A stretch of DNA of 34,445 nucleotides from an uncultured Collinsella sp. (GCA_902496005.1 CABUZI010000003.1:1-34445); one strand, 5' to 3'; counted from the stretch's first letter, positions 7,404-15,513 are shown. The notes: a model not told the origin generated them from the sequence alone. Translations and numbers: made by a program.

Positions 7404-7433
7404 GGGCATGCCTCCACACAGGAGTAACAATCC
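7404..7433 (-). promoter_or_regulatory. RAT antiterminator site 1 (full length)
   Basis: 30-nt minus-strand motif: GGATTGTTACTCC, loop TGTGT, then GGAGGCATGCCC. It has the RAT layout of GG/CC base, asymmetric internal loops, UG/CA pairs and a 4-bp apical stem. It lies about 20 nt upstream of RAT 2 and shares the AGGCATG box that can pair with the terminator 3' arm. Confidence 0.75.
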
Positions 7434-7447
7434 AAGATGCAAAATGC

Positions 7448-7453
7448 ATTATA
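7448..7453 (-). promoter_or_regulatory. -10 box of the bgl operon promoter
   Basis: A perfect TATAAT on the minus strand, with transcription expected to start near 7441, just before RAT 1. The -35 position is GC-rich and does not match the consensus, which suggests an activator (for example a catabolite regulator) may be required. Confidence 0.6.
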
Positions 7454-7550
7454 GCGCTCTCCCCGCCCCGGGGACCATCGGGCTGGCGAACGGTAGATGT
7501 CGGCCCGCCAGCGGCCACATCGAGCAGATGGGCGTGCTTCGATCCCGAGC

Positions 7551-8525
7551 CTAGCCTAGGATGCGGGCCATGCGCGCCTTGAACTCGGACAGGAAGCGCG
7601 GGGCATCCACGGTCAGTGCCACAAGCGCGCTCTTGTCTGGATCGGATAGGCGGCGCTCGTCGCAAATGGTGCGGCCGCGATACTCGCCGAGCAGGTCGAC
7701 GCGCAGGTTACAGCCGAGCGCACCCACGAGCGTGGGGTCGATCGCCACAGCGACGGCAAGCGGATCGTGCAGCGCGCAGCCACCCAGGTAGGGGGCGTTC
7801 ATCTCGTACGAGCCAATGTAGTGCTCCACCATGCTCGCAAACGCGCAACCGGTCATGGTGCCCGAACCCGTCCAGCCGGCAATGTCGCGACGCGTGAGCA
7901 CCACGCGATGCGTCACATCCAGACCCACCATAGTGAGCTTGCGGCCCGAACGCAGCACGGCATCGGCCGCCTCGGGATCGCTTGCCATGTTGGCCTCGGC
8001 GCCCGCACTCACGTTTCCGGGCACGGTCAGGGCGCCGCCCATCACGACCACGCGACCGATAGACATCATCGCCGCCGCATCGCGCTCCAAGGCAAGTGCC
8101 AGGTTGGAGAGCGGACCGGTCGCCACGTAGATCAGATCGGGGCCATAGGTGCGCGCGGCATCGATCAGATAATCGACCGCCGCGTTGCCATCAGCCGACG
8201 TCGCCCCCACCGGCTCGTACGGCGACGCGGGCACGCTCGCCCCGCCAATGCCGTTCTTGCCGTGGATGAGCGTGGTGGACGCCGGCGGTGTATAGGGCTC
8301 AGTCGCCTTAATGGGACGATCGGCGCCCAGGTACACCGGAATCTCGGGGCGACCCAGCAGATCGAGCACTGCCAGGCAGTTGTGCGCCGATTGCTCGACG
8401 CGCACGTTGCCAAAGCACGTGGTGATGCCCACGAGCTCCACCTCGGGGCTCGCGATGGCATAGGCAAGCGCCATCGCATCGTCCACGCCCATATCCAGAT
8501 CAAGGATCAGCTTCTTGATTGCCAT
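7551..8525 (-). CDS. Inosine/uridine-preferring nucleoside hydrolase
   Basis: 324 aa, typical (about 310-320). It hydrolyses ribonucleosides to base plus ribose in the cytosol. The N-terminal calcium-binding signature DLDMGVDDAMAL (DxDxGxDDA type) is present at about residue 9, VATGPLSNLALAL and VVMGGALTVPGNVSAGAEANMASDPEAA follow, and HDPLAVAVAIDP carries the late His-Asp. ATG 8525 is 4 bp after the ribokinase stop, with the ribosome site inside the ribokinase gene, so the two are translationally linked: ribose released here is phosphorylated by the neighbour. Base specificity (purine or pyrimidine) is not readable. No clear terminator follows the stop. Confidence 0.93.
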   Translation of the reverse strand: MAIKKLILDLDMGVDDAMALAYAIASPEVELVGITTCFGNVRVEQSAHNCLAVLDLLGRPEIPVYLGADRPIKATEPYTPPASTTLIHGKNGIGGASVPASPYEPVGATSADGNAAVDYLIDAARTYGPDLIYVATGPLSNLALALERDAAAMMSIGRVVVMGGALTVPGNVSAGAEANMASDPEAADAVLRSGRKLTMVGLDVTHRVVLTRRDIAGWTGSGTMTGCAFASMVEHYIGSYEMNAPYLGGCALHDPLAVAVAIDPTLVGALGCNLRVDLLGEYRGRTICDERRLSDPDKSALVALTVDAPRFLSEFKARMARILG

Positions 8526-8529
8526 TGTT

Positions 8530-9525
8530 CTACTCCGCTTCTCCGTCTTGTACTAAATCGTCTAAATCAAACACGTGCTCAACTTCGGCGCGCGTGGGAA
8601 TCGACTGTTGCGCGCCCAAGCGCGACACCGTCACCGCCGAGGCGCGTGCACCCGCCGCCATGCACTCAAAGAGCGGCAAGCCCTCCAGACGAGCCGCCGC
8701 CAACGCGCCGATAAACGTATCGCCGGCGGCCGTGGTATCGACTACCGTGCTCGAAAGTGCCGGCAGACGCAGCGGCTCGCCGTCATCGCCGAGCGCAACC
8801 GAGCCGGCGCCGCCCAGCGTGATGACCGCAGCTCCGGCACCCTTGGCGAGCAGGGCATTGAGCGCCGCGGCGCAGCTCTCATCGTCCTTGGGCAGGATAC
8901 CCGTCAGAACCTGGCACTCGGTCTCGTTGGGACAGACCAAGTCGACCGCAGGCCACGCTCCCGCCGGCAGATCGCAGGCGGGAGCCGGGTTAAAGACCGT
9001 ATAGAACCCCAGCTCATGAGCGCAAACAAGCGCCTCGGCAGTCGCTGCAAGGTCACATTCGCCCTGAGCGATAAAGACGCTGCCGGCAGCCGGGGCAATA
9101 TCGCTGGCGTCGCCGTCGAACTCATCGGCCACCAGACGTCTCAGCGCGCAGGCAACGTCCTCGACCGCAAGCGCATGGTTGGCACCCGGTGACAGCACGA
9201 TGCGGTTGTCGCCCTCGCAGCGAATGATGGTCGCCGTGCCCGTCTCCACGTCGTTGCACCGCGCCACAAAGTCACAGTCCACGCCAGCATCTTGGAGCCC
9301 CGCCACGAGCGATGCACCAAACGCATCGCGCCCGACCGCGCCGATCATGTTCGTGCGCGCGCCCATGCGCGCGGCAGCGACGGCCTGGTTGGCGCCTTTG
9401 CCGCCAGCGTTGGTGATAAAACCGCTGCCGCCGACGGTCTCGCCCGCGCGCGGCATGCGCTCGCACGCCACCGAAAGGTCCATGTTCATGCTGCCGAACA
9501 CCGCAACAATGCCGTTGTCTGCCAT
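8530..9525 (-). CDS. rbsK: Ribokinase (PfkB family)
   Basis: 331 aa. It phosphorylates D-ribose to ribose-5-phosphate. PfkB signatures are seen at both ends: GGKGANQAVAAARMG (about residues 40-54) and DTTAAGDTFIGALAAARLEG (about 263-282, with the catalytic Asp in the GD pair). N-terminal FGSMNMDLSV is typical of ribokinase. ATG 9525 follows GAGGAGG. First gene of a two-gene salvage operon with the nucleoside hydrolase. An operator-like palindrome and promoter lie about 65-95 bp upstream. Confidence 0.93.
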   Translation of the reverse strand: MADNGIVAVFGSMNMDLSVACERMPRAGETVGGSGFITNAGGKGANQAVAAARMGARTNMIGAVGRDAFGASLVAGLQDAGVDCDFVARCNDVETGTATIIRCEGDNRIVLSPGANHALAVEDVACALRRLVADEFDGDASDIAPAAGSVFIAQGECDLAATAEALVCAHELGFYTVFNPAPACDLPAGAWPAVDLVCPNETECQVLTGILPKDDESCAAALNALLAKGAGAAVITLGGAGSVALGDDGEPLRLPALSSTVVDTTAAGDTFIGALAAARLEGLPLFECMAAGARASAVTVSRLGAQQSIPTRAEVEHVFDLDDLVQDGEAE

Positions 9526-9589
9526 GGAAACCTCCTCGTCTGCGGGCCTTGCACCCACCGTCGACCGTCGATTGCGCGCCTTCGCACCC

Positions 9590-9619
9590 CTTATAACTTT
9601 AGTTCACTTTGATGTGAAC
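9590..9619 (-). promoter_or_regulatory. Promoter and operator-like palindrome of the ribokinase operon
   Basis: On the minus strand TTCACA (-35, 9618-9613) and TATAAG (-10, 9595-9590) are 17 nt apart. The palindrome GTTCAC-6 nt-GTGAAC (9619-9602) covers the -35 and part of the spacer, so a bound regulator would block the promoter. No regulator gene is adjacent. Confidence 0.55.
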
Positions 9620-9712
9620 GCGCCCTTGAGGTTGCGCCAGCAGCAAGCATTCACAGGAGCAGGCAGCTACAATGAATATGTGCTGAGTATTCTCGTCATT
9701 GGATGATGTTTT

Positions 9713-9861
9713 ATGGAGCAATTCCCACAATCGAGCCCACGCGGACCGCGCCGCGCGCCCGATAACCAGGCGCCGCACGAACGCCCGCGCGCCGACCGCC
9801 GCACCGGCGAGTCGCGACGCGGCCCGAGCCCGCATCGAACGCCCACCAACAAGGACGCCAT
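9713..9861 (+). other. Probable N-terminal coding segment of the acyltransferase, out of frame
   Basis: From ATG 9713 (GGATG about 8 nt upstream) this frame reads MEQFPQSSPRGPRRAP and continues proline- and arginine-rich to about residue 50, with GC-rich third positions. The conserved domain downstream is in another frame that is open from 9766 but has no ATG, GTG or TTG before 9982. Inserting one base near 9860 would read GCC-AAT-GCA-GCC-AAG and join the two smoothly. A one-base deletion, or a sequencing or assembly error, therefore likely separates this cytoplasmic tail from the enzyme. Confidence 0.5.
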
Positions 9862-9981
9862 GCAGCCAAGACCAACACCGGCGCCACACACTCGTCCGCT
9901 ACCGACAAGCAGGCACCCGCTCGTCCCAAGTCCCGCTACATTCCTGCGCTCGACGGCCTGCGCACGCTTGCCGTCGTCGCG

Positions 9982-11955
9982 GTGGTGCTCTATCACCTCA
10001 ACCTCACGTGGGCTCAGGGCGGCCTGCTCGGCGTCACGATCTTCTTTGTGCTTTCGGGCTATCTGATCACGCGCTTGCTGCTCAACGAAGTCGCTAAGAC
10101 CGGCCGCATCGACCTTAAGAGCTTCTGGATTCGCCGCATCCGTCGCCTGGTCCCCGCCGTGGTAACGGTAGTGTTCGTGACCTGCGCGCTGTGTACCATC
10201 TTTAACCACGTGATGCTCACCAAGATGCGCCCCGACATCCTGCCGTCGCTGCTGTTCTTCAACAACTGGTGGCAGATTGCCCAAAACGTCTCGTACTTCA
10301 ATGCCCTGGGCGACCCCTCACCGCTCACGCACTTTTGGTCGCTTGCCATCGAGGAACAGTTCTACCTAATTTGGCCGCCACTGCTGTTTGCCATGGTATC
10401 CATGCATGTGAGCAAGCCCAACACGCGCCGCGTGGTTCTGGGCCTTGCCGCGGTATCTGCCCTCGCCATGATGGTGCTCTATAACCCCGCCGCCGACCCC
10501 AGCCGCGTGTACTACGGCACCGACACCCGTGTGTTCTCGCTGCTGCTGGGTGCCTGGATGGCCTTTATCCCCGATCGCGACCTGGCGCCGGTGCGTCTCG
10601 CTCGTCGTTTGGGGCTCAATCGCCTGGCCGGCGCCGCCAAGCACGGCAAGAACGCCGAGGGCAAGCCTGGCGAGAAGGCCGACGAATCAGCCGAGACCGC
10701 CCCGGCACAACCGAGCGCCCTCGTGCGCTTTTGGTCCTCGCCCGCATCCATCGATGTGCTGGGCGTCGTGGGTCTGGTTGGCCTTGCCGCCATGGTCGCG
10801 CTCACCAACGGCTACACCGCCTTCCAGTATCGCGGAGGCACGCTGCTGTGCTCGATCCTCACGCTCATGGTCATCGCGGCCTGCGTGCAGCCCCAGGGAA
10901 TGGTTGCCCGCGCGCTGTCCGCCGAGCCGCTCGTGTGGATTGGCAAGCGCTCGTACAGCATCTACCTGTGGCACTATCCGCTGCTGTTGCTCATGAACCC
11001 GGTCGCCAACATCAACGATACGCCCTGGTGGCAATACATTTTGCAGGTGCTGCTGGTGGTCGCCGTGGCAGAGTGCTGCTATCGCTTTATCGAGACTCCG
11101 TTTAGGAAGGGCGCCTTTGGGCGCACCGTCGCCGAATTCCGCGATGGCACCGCCACGCCCGCCAACTGGGTGCGCGCGCACGTCCCTGTCTGCGCAGCCT
11201 GTGCTGTCGTGTTGGTCGTTGCACTGGGCGGCCTGATCTTTGTGCCGGAGACCTCCGCACTGAGCGGTGAGGGCGCCGAAGTCCTCAACAAGGAAGCCAA
11301 GAACACCGCGCCCGCCGACCAACAGGCGGCCGACGACACCGACAAGGACAACGACGGCTTCCCCGATGGCTCCTACGATCTGCTTATGATCGGCGACTCC
11401 GTGTCGCTGCGTGCCGTAGACACCTTTGACGGCGTGTTCCCGCACAGCCATATCGATGCCGAAAAGGGCCGCCAGTTCGATGCGGGGCGCGCGACATTTG
11501 AAGGCTATATCCAGCAGAACCTTGCCGGCAAGATCGTGGTCTTTGCCCTGGGCACCAACGGCTTGGTAACCGACGACCAGATCGACGCCATCATGGCCGA
11601 TGCGGGAGATAAGCGTATGGTGGTGTTTGTGAACACGCGCAGCCCGCAGCCGTGGGTTGGCTCTACCAACCAGGCCATCGCCAACGCCGCTACGCGCTAC
11701 AAGAACGTGCGCGTTATCGACTGGTACGGATACAGTGCCAACCGCAACGACCTGTTCGATGGCGATGGCACGCACCTATCGACCACTGGCGTGACTGAGT
11801 ACCTCAACTTGATCCACGATGCCGTCAAGAAGGACCTGCCCGTACACCCCGAGGATCACGTCAACGATCCGCAGCCGGCAGCCGTCAAGTCTGCCACCGA
11901 CGCACTCGTCAATGCGCTCGCTCTCAAGCCGCACAAGCTGGGCACCGACAAGTAA
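9982..11955 (+). CDS. OafA/OatA-type membrane O-acyltransferase with SGNH domain (probable N-terminal frameshift)
   Basis: 657 aa from the first available start (GTG 9982); the true protein probably begins further upstream. The acyltransferase-3 domain (about 10 membrane helices, residues 1-430) transfers acetyl groups across the membrane; FFVLSGYLITRLL and FWSLAIEEQFYLIWP are typical. The C-terminal SGNH domain (about 460-630) shows block I IGDSVS, block III ALGTNG and block V DGDGTH, so both domains appear catalytically complete. This architecture O-acetylates peptidoglycan or surface glycans. Starting at 9982 would remove RYIPALDGLRTLAVV, encoded in the same frame just upstream and forming most of helix 1. 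The substrate cannot be named. A monocistronic gene convergent with the transporter operon. Confidence 0.85.
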   Translation: MVLYHLNLTWAQGGLLGVTIFFVLSGYLITRLLLNEVAKTGRIDLKSFWIRRIRRLVPAVVTVVFVTCALCTIFNHVMLTKMRPDILPSLLFFNNWWQIAQNVSYFNALGDPSPLTHFWSLAIEEQFYLIWPPLLFAMVSMHVSKPNTRRVVLGLAAVSALAMMVLYNPAADPSRVYYGTDTRVFSLLLGAWMAFIPDRDLAPVRLARRLGLNRLAGAAKHGKNAEGKPGEKADESAETAPAQPSALVRFWSSPASIDVLGVVGLVGLAAMVALTNGYTAFQYRGGTLLCSILTLMVIAACVQPQGMVARALSAEPLVWIGKRSYSIYLWHYPLLLLMNPVANINDTPWWQYILQVLLVVAVAECCYRFIETPFRKGAFGRTVAEFRDGTATPANWVRAHVPVCAACAVVLVVALGGLIFVPETSALSGEGAEVLNKEAKNTAPADQQAADDTDKDNDGFPDGSYDLLMIGDSVSLRAVDTFDGVFPHSHIDAEKGRQFDAGRATFEGYIQQNLAGKIVVFALGTNGLVTDDQIDAIMADAGDKRMVVFVNTRSPQPWVGSTNQAIANAATRYKNVRVIDWYGYSANRNDLFDGDGTHLSTTGVTEYLNLIHDAVKKDLPVHPEDHVNDPQPAAVKSATDALVNALALKPHKLGTDK

Positions 11956-12012
11956 CCTGCAGCAAACAACCCAAAATCACTCTTTTAGAGTCGGCCCCAA
12001 GAGGTCGCGGGC

Positions 12013-12052
12013 AAAAAAACAGGCCGCAGCCCATCGCTGCGGCCTGTTCGGA
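12013..12052. terminator. Intrinsic terminator between acyltransferase and Nramp-related gene
   Basis: 10-bp perfect arms (12020-12029 and 12037-12046) with a 7-nt loop. On the minus strand it is followed by seven T (12019-12013), so it chiefly ends the Nramp operon. On the plus strand the tail is poorer. Confidence 0.85.
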
Positions 12053-12066
12053 AACAAAAGTGGGCG

Positions 12067-13329
12067 TTAAGCGCTGTAGCCCATCGCTTGCAGCACAAAC
12101 ATGACGACCGTCAGCACCGTAATCACGGCGATAGTCGCCCAAGTGAGCACATTCCACACGCGGCCGTTGCGGTTAGCGCCCATAATGTGACGGTCAGCGG
12201 CAATAACCACCTGGAACACCAGAACCACGGGCAGTAGCACGCCATTGATGACCTGCGAGGTCATCATAATCTGGAACAGATCGACGCCGGGCATAAGCAC
12301 CAGCACGGCAGAGATACCGATGATGGCCGTAATGATGCCGCGATAGACCGGGGCCTCGTCCCAGCTGCGGTCGGCACCGCGCTCCCAGCCAAATGCCTCG
12401 CAGATAGCGCTCGACGTAACGCCCGGCAGCACGCAGGCAGCCAAGAAGCTCGCCGCGACCAGGCCCGAGGCAAACAGTACCGTGGACCACTGACCCGCAA
12501 TAGGCTCCAACGCGCGGGCAGCATCGGCGGCATCGCTAATCTGAATACCCGCCGGGAACAACACCGTACCGGTCGTGATGATAATAAAGCCGGCAATGAC
12601 ATCGGCGGCAAGCGAGCCGCTCACGGTATCGATGCGCTGCAGCACGATATCGTCCTCGCCCGCGTTCTTATCGACCACGTTGTTCTGCGCCAAGAAAATC
12701 ATCCACGGCGCGATGGTGGTACCGATCGTTGCGACCACGAGCGACACGTAGTTGGGATCATTTTGAATGTTAGGCACGACCAGGTCGACCGCGACCTCGC
12801 CCCAGTTGGGGCCGGCCATAAACGCGGCGACGACGTAGGTCACGAACACGCAGCTTACCAGCAGCAAAATCTTCTCGATGCGCTGGAAACTGCCCGACAT
12901 GGTAAGCATCCACACCAGCAGCGCCACGAGCGGCACCGAGATGCTCGCCGGCACGCCAAACAGAGCAAGGCCACTCGCGATACCCGCGAACTCCGAGATG
13001 GTCACCGCCGTGTTGGCGATCAACAGCGCCGCCATGGCCAACACGCTCTTGCGCACGCCAAAGCGCTCGCGAATGAGCGACGCCAGGCCCTTACCCGTGA
13101 CGCATCCGCAGCGCGCCGCGGTCTCCTGCGTCACGATAAGCAGCACGGTCATGACGGGAAGCATCCAGAGCATCTTGTAGCCATAGCTGGCGCCCGCGCT
13201 GGAATACGTTGCAATGCCGCCGGCGTCATTGCCCGAAAGCGCCGCCAGCAGACCGGGACCCATAGCGCCAAAGATGGCCGCGATGGTCAACTTTTGCTTG
13301 GTGCCCGACTTTTGCTTGGTATTTTGCAC
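12067..13329 (-). CDS. Nramp-related divalent metal transporter, probably Mg2+-selective (NRMT-like)
   Basis: 420 aa with about 11 membrane helices of the SLC11/Nramp fold. The metal-site motifs deviate from manganese/iron Nramps: helix 1 reads SGND35AGG instead of DPGN, and helix 6 reads GTTIA207PW209M instead of the usual MPH motif, so the soft methionine ligand and the histidine are missing. The same loss of the transition-metal ligand defines Nramp-related magnesium transporters, known from Eggerthella. GTG 13329 is chosen because AGGTGG lies 6 nt upstream and it begins 8 nt after the stop of the MgtE-like gene. Calling it mntH would be misleading. Co-transcription with a Mg2+-sensing type protein supports Mg2+ uptake, but this is inference. 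Confidence 0.85.
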   Translation of the reverse strand: MQNTKQKSGTKQKLTIAAIFGAMGPGLLAALSGNDAGGIATYSSAGASYGYKMLWMLPVMTVLLIVTQETAARCGCVTGKGLASLIRERFGVRKSVLAMAALLIANTAVTISEFAGIASGLALFGVPASISVPLVALLVWMLTMSGSFQRIEKILLLVSCVFVTYVVAAFMAGPNWGEVAVDLVVPNIQNDPNYVSLVVATIGTTIAPWMIFLAQNNVVDKNAGEDDIVLQRIDTVSGSLAADVIAGFIIITTGTVLFPAGIQISDAADAARALEPIAGQWSTVLFASGLVAASFLAACVLPGVTSSAICEAFGWERGADRSWDEAPVYRGIITAIIGISAVLVLMPGVDLFQIMMTSQVINGVLLPVVLVFQVVIAADRHIMGANRNGRVWNVLTWATIAVITVLTVVMFVLQAMGYSA

Positions 13330-13337
13330 GCGACCAC

Positions 13338-15182
13338 CTAACCAATGACCGACATGGTGAGCAGCACCGCAGCGGCGCAGTACGCCACGCACGAGATCAT
13401 GACGGCAATAACGTTCATGGCGGTGCCCGACGTGTTGAGGTCATGCTCGTCACGCCAGAACAGCACCATCAGGTAAATCACGGCGCTCATGTTGCCAACC
13501 AGGCAAATGATGGCAGCGATATTAAAGCACCCGGTAAAGAGTTGCTCCTCAAACATGGGCGCATCGGGGAACGCAGCGGTGCGCACCAGCTGGGCGCACA
13601 GATAGGTCACGAGTGACAGAATCAGGCCCATGCCCGTGCTCTGGAAGAAGAACCCCAGATACGGCTTGGGCTCGTCGTCGTGACCGTCATACTCCAGGAA
13701 GTAGTTCTTGACGAACGACACCATACGCGAGGCAGCCAGCAACACGAGCGGCATGGCGCACATGGGGAACACCACCAAATGCGCGGAGCCGAGTGCCGTT
13801 CCCAACACGGTCGCCATAATGCACGAGGCAATGCCCCACACGACAACCCAGTACTGGCGATGCACAAACCAGCTGAGCACGTTCGTCGAGTCGTCCGACG
13901 CGCTATCGCCCGAGCCGACACCGGCGATCTGCAGGTCCTCCTGATGCTCCTCGGCGATAACATCCATGGCGTCGTCGAAGGTCACGATACCCAGGATATG
14001 GCGGTTCTCGTCGCAGACAGGGATGGCAACCAGGTCGTACTTGGTCATCTCGTCCGTCACGTCTTCCTGGTCCTCGTCGGGCGACACATAGACCAGGTCG
14101 CGATAGGCCAGCTGACCCAGCGTGGCGTCGCGGTCGGCTACGATCAGCGTGCGCAGCGAAAGCACGCCGGTCAGCATGCCGCTCGGATCCTCGGTATAGA
14201 CGTAGTAGACGCTCTCAAAGTCCTCGTCGAGCTCGCGAATCGCCTCGATGGCGTCACCGACCGTTGCCGTGGCGGGCAGGGAGACAAACTCCGAGGTCAT
14301 GATGCGGCCGGCGGTATTGTCCTCATACCCCAGCAGGTTACGAATCGCCTTCTCCTCCTTGACGCCCATCAGGCGCAGGAGCTTCTCGGCCTTCTCGTAA
14401 TCGAGCTCGTCGATCAGGTCGGCTGCATCGTCCGGGTCCATCATGGCCAGCATCGACGATGCGTCCGTGTCGGACAGGCCCTCGAGCATCTCGGTCATAA
14501 GCTCGTCGTCATCGAACTCCGAGATGGCCTCGGCGGCCTGGGCAGTATCGAGCTGCGCAAACACCTGCGCACGTAGGCGCGGGTCGAGCTGCTCGATAAT
14601 GTCGGCGATGTCGGCAGGATGCAGCTCGCCGAGCGTCTTGTGCGACACCGAGAGTTGAATGTTCTTGGTCGAGCGATCGAGCAGGTCCATGTAGGACCAA
14701 GCGATGATGTCCTCACTGAGCGGCTTGCCCAGGTGCTTCATAAAGCCTTCGACGATATGCTCGAGCGCGGGGCTGATGGCGCGTAGCAGACCGCGGGCAC
14801 CGACCTCGGCGCCCAGCAGGCGCAGCTGGTTTTCGCCCGACATGGAAAACTTGATGTCGTTTACGCGCACGACCTTCATGCCCTGCGTGTCGACGATCTG
14901 CTTGTTGAGCACGTCGCGGGCGAGCAGGAGTTCGGTCGGCTGCAGGTACGAAAAACGGATTTCGGTGGCCGACGTCTTAAGGTGTACACCCGTCTCGTCG
15001 ATACGGTCGACCCATTTGCGCCAGCTGATCATAAACGGCGTCTTGCCGGGTCCGCGGAACGCGAGCGACGTCACGTGCGGAAAAACTTCGCCGGTAGCAA
15101 TACCAAAATCGTTGACCACGCCGAGCTTTTCGCCGTCGACGTCCAAGACCGGCAGTTTGAGCATCTCACTCAGATAATTCAA
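13338..15182 (-). CDS. PRC-barrel / MgtE_N / CBS protein with atypical five-helix membrane domain
   Basis: 614 aa. Order: two PRC-barrel-like units (about 1-80 and 85-140), MgtE N-terminal superhelix (about 178-280, with LHPADIADIIEQLDP), paired CBS domains (about 290-415, starting AGRIMTSEFVSL), and five predicted membrane helices (about 444-612). The first parts match the cytosolic Mg2+ sensor of MgtE channels. The membrane part shows no GGNxGxQ pore motif of MgtE, so it may be a diverged channel or an anchor. TTG 15182 is used: GGGGAG lies 5 nt upstream and the product starts MNYLSEMLKLPVLD, as PRC proteins do; ATG 15164 is an alternative. Eight nt separate it from the Nramp-related gene, suggesting sensor and transporter act together. 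Confidence 0.82.
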   Translation of the reverse strand: MNYLSEMLKLPVLDVDGEKLGVVNDFGIATGEVFPHVTSLAFRGPGKTPFMISWRKWVDRIDETGVHLKTSATEIRFSYLQPTELLLARDVLNKQIVDTQGMKVVRVNDIKFSMSGENQLRLLGAEVGARGLLRAISPALEHIVEGFMKHLGKPLSEDIIAWSYMDLLDRSTKNIQLSVSHKTLGELHPADIADIIEQLDPRLRAQVFAQLDTAQAAEAISEFDDDELMTEMLEGLSDTDASSMLAMMDPDDAADLIDELDYEKAEKLLRLMGVKEEKAIRNLLGYEDNTAGRIMTSEFVSLPATATVGDAIEAIRELDEDFESVYYVYTEDPSGMLTGVLSLRTLIVADRDATLGQLAYRDLVYVSPDEDQEDVTDEMTKYDLVAIPVCDENRHILGIVTFDDAMDVIAEEHQEDLQIAGVGSGDSASDDSTNVLSWFVHRQYWVVVWGIASCIMATVLGTALGSAHLVVFPMCAMPLVLLAASRMVSFVKNYFLEYDGHDDEPKPYLGFFFQSTGMGLILSLVTYLCAQLVRTAAFPDAPMFEEQLFTGCFNIAAIICLVGNMSAVIYLMVLFWRDEHDLNTSGTAMNVIAVMISCVAYCAAAVLLTMSVIG

Positions 15183-15198
15183 TGGTGCTCCCCATCAT
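15166..15198 (-). CDS. Possible 10-codon leader ORF overlapping the start of the MgtE-like gene
   Basis: ATG 15198 has the best ribosome site in this region (GGAGG, minus strand of 15207-15203) and encodes MMGSTIELSE before a TGA at 15166, overlapping the TTG start in another frame. It could be a coupling or regulatory leader peptide. Alternatively it marks a one-base difference at the true N-terminus, since both frames read LSE here. Too short for any family assignment. Confidence 0.3.
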   Translation of the reverse strand: MMGSTIELSE

Positions 15199-15396
15199 AA
15201 TTCCTCCGGACGCGGCCGCGCGTGCGGCGTCCGGGGGCTTCTGGATATGTATACGCATGCGCGGGCGGCACGCCGCTCGACGCTTACACCCCGTGCATGC
15301 GCAAAAAGCACCTGCATGGGGTCATCGACTGTATGGTCGAGGTTTGGATTTCACCTGTAACCTTTCTCTTGACCCTCATTAACCGCAGTAACTATA
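15199..15396 (-). promoter_or_regulatory. Long structured 5' leader of the Mg2+-transport operon
   Basis: A TATAGT -10 box (15396-15391) predicts transcription start near 15384, leaving about 200 nt before the TTG start. The leader holds at least three stems: TCGAC/GTCGA (15325-15329 with 15336-15340), a 9-bp stem with one mismatch (15289-15297 with 15313-15321), and an 8-bp GC stem (15206-15213 with 15227-15234) that overlaps the GGAGG ribosome site. I could not match it to the M-box (ykoK) magnesium riboswitch, although GGTTACAGGTGA is faintly similar to its first conserved segment. The whole 15199-15473 gap has no gene. Confidence 0.45.
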
Positions 15397-15473
15397 GCAT
15401 CAGCATCGCCCTGCGGCATCGAATTTATGCGCTGCACATTGCAGGCATACCAAACACTGACGCATCCGTGACA

Positions 15474-15513
15474 TAGTCATTGGGGACGTTCTAAAATGAC
15501 TACCCAATGACTA
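15474..15513. repeat. CATTGGGGAC palindromic repeat, copy 1
   Basis: 11-bp perfect arms TAGTCATTGGG (15474-15484) and its complement (15503-15513), with a second AATGACT inside (15495-15501). It carries the core CATTGGGGAC-3 nt-CTAAAATG shared with the copies at 23882 and 23915. The TAG stop codon of the NodB-like gene (minus strand, 15513-15511) lies inside the repeat. Confidence 0.85.

Noticed and set aside
12067..13329. Annotation as manganese transporter MntH
   Set aside because: The DPGN and MPH metal-site motifs typical of MntH are replaced by DAGG and APW, so transition-metal specificity is not supported.
15199..15420. M-box (ykoK) magnesium riboswitch
   Set aside because: Only a faint resemblance (GGTTACAGGTGA) was found. 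The conserved GCUGCUGCCC and later segments were not seen, so it is reported as an unclassified leader.
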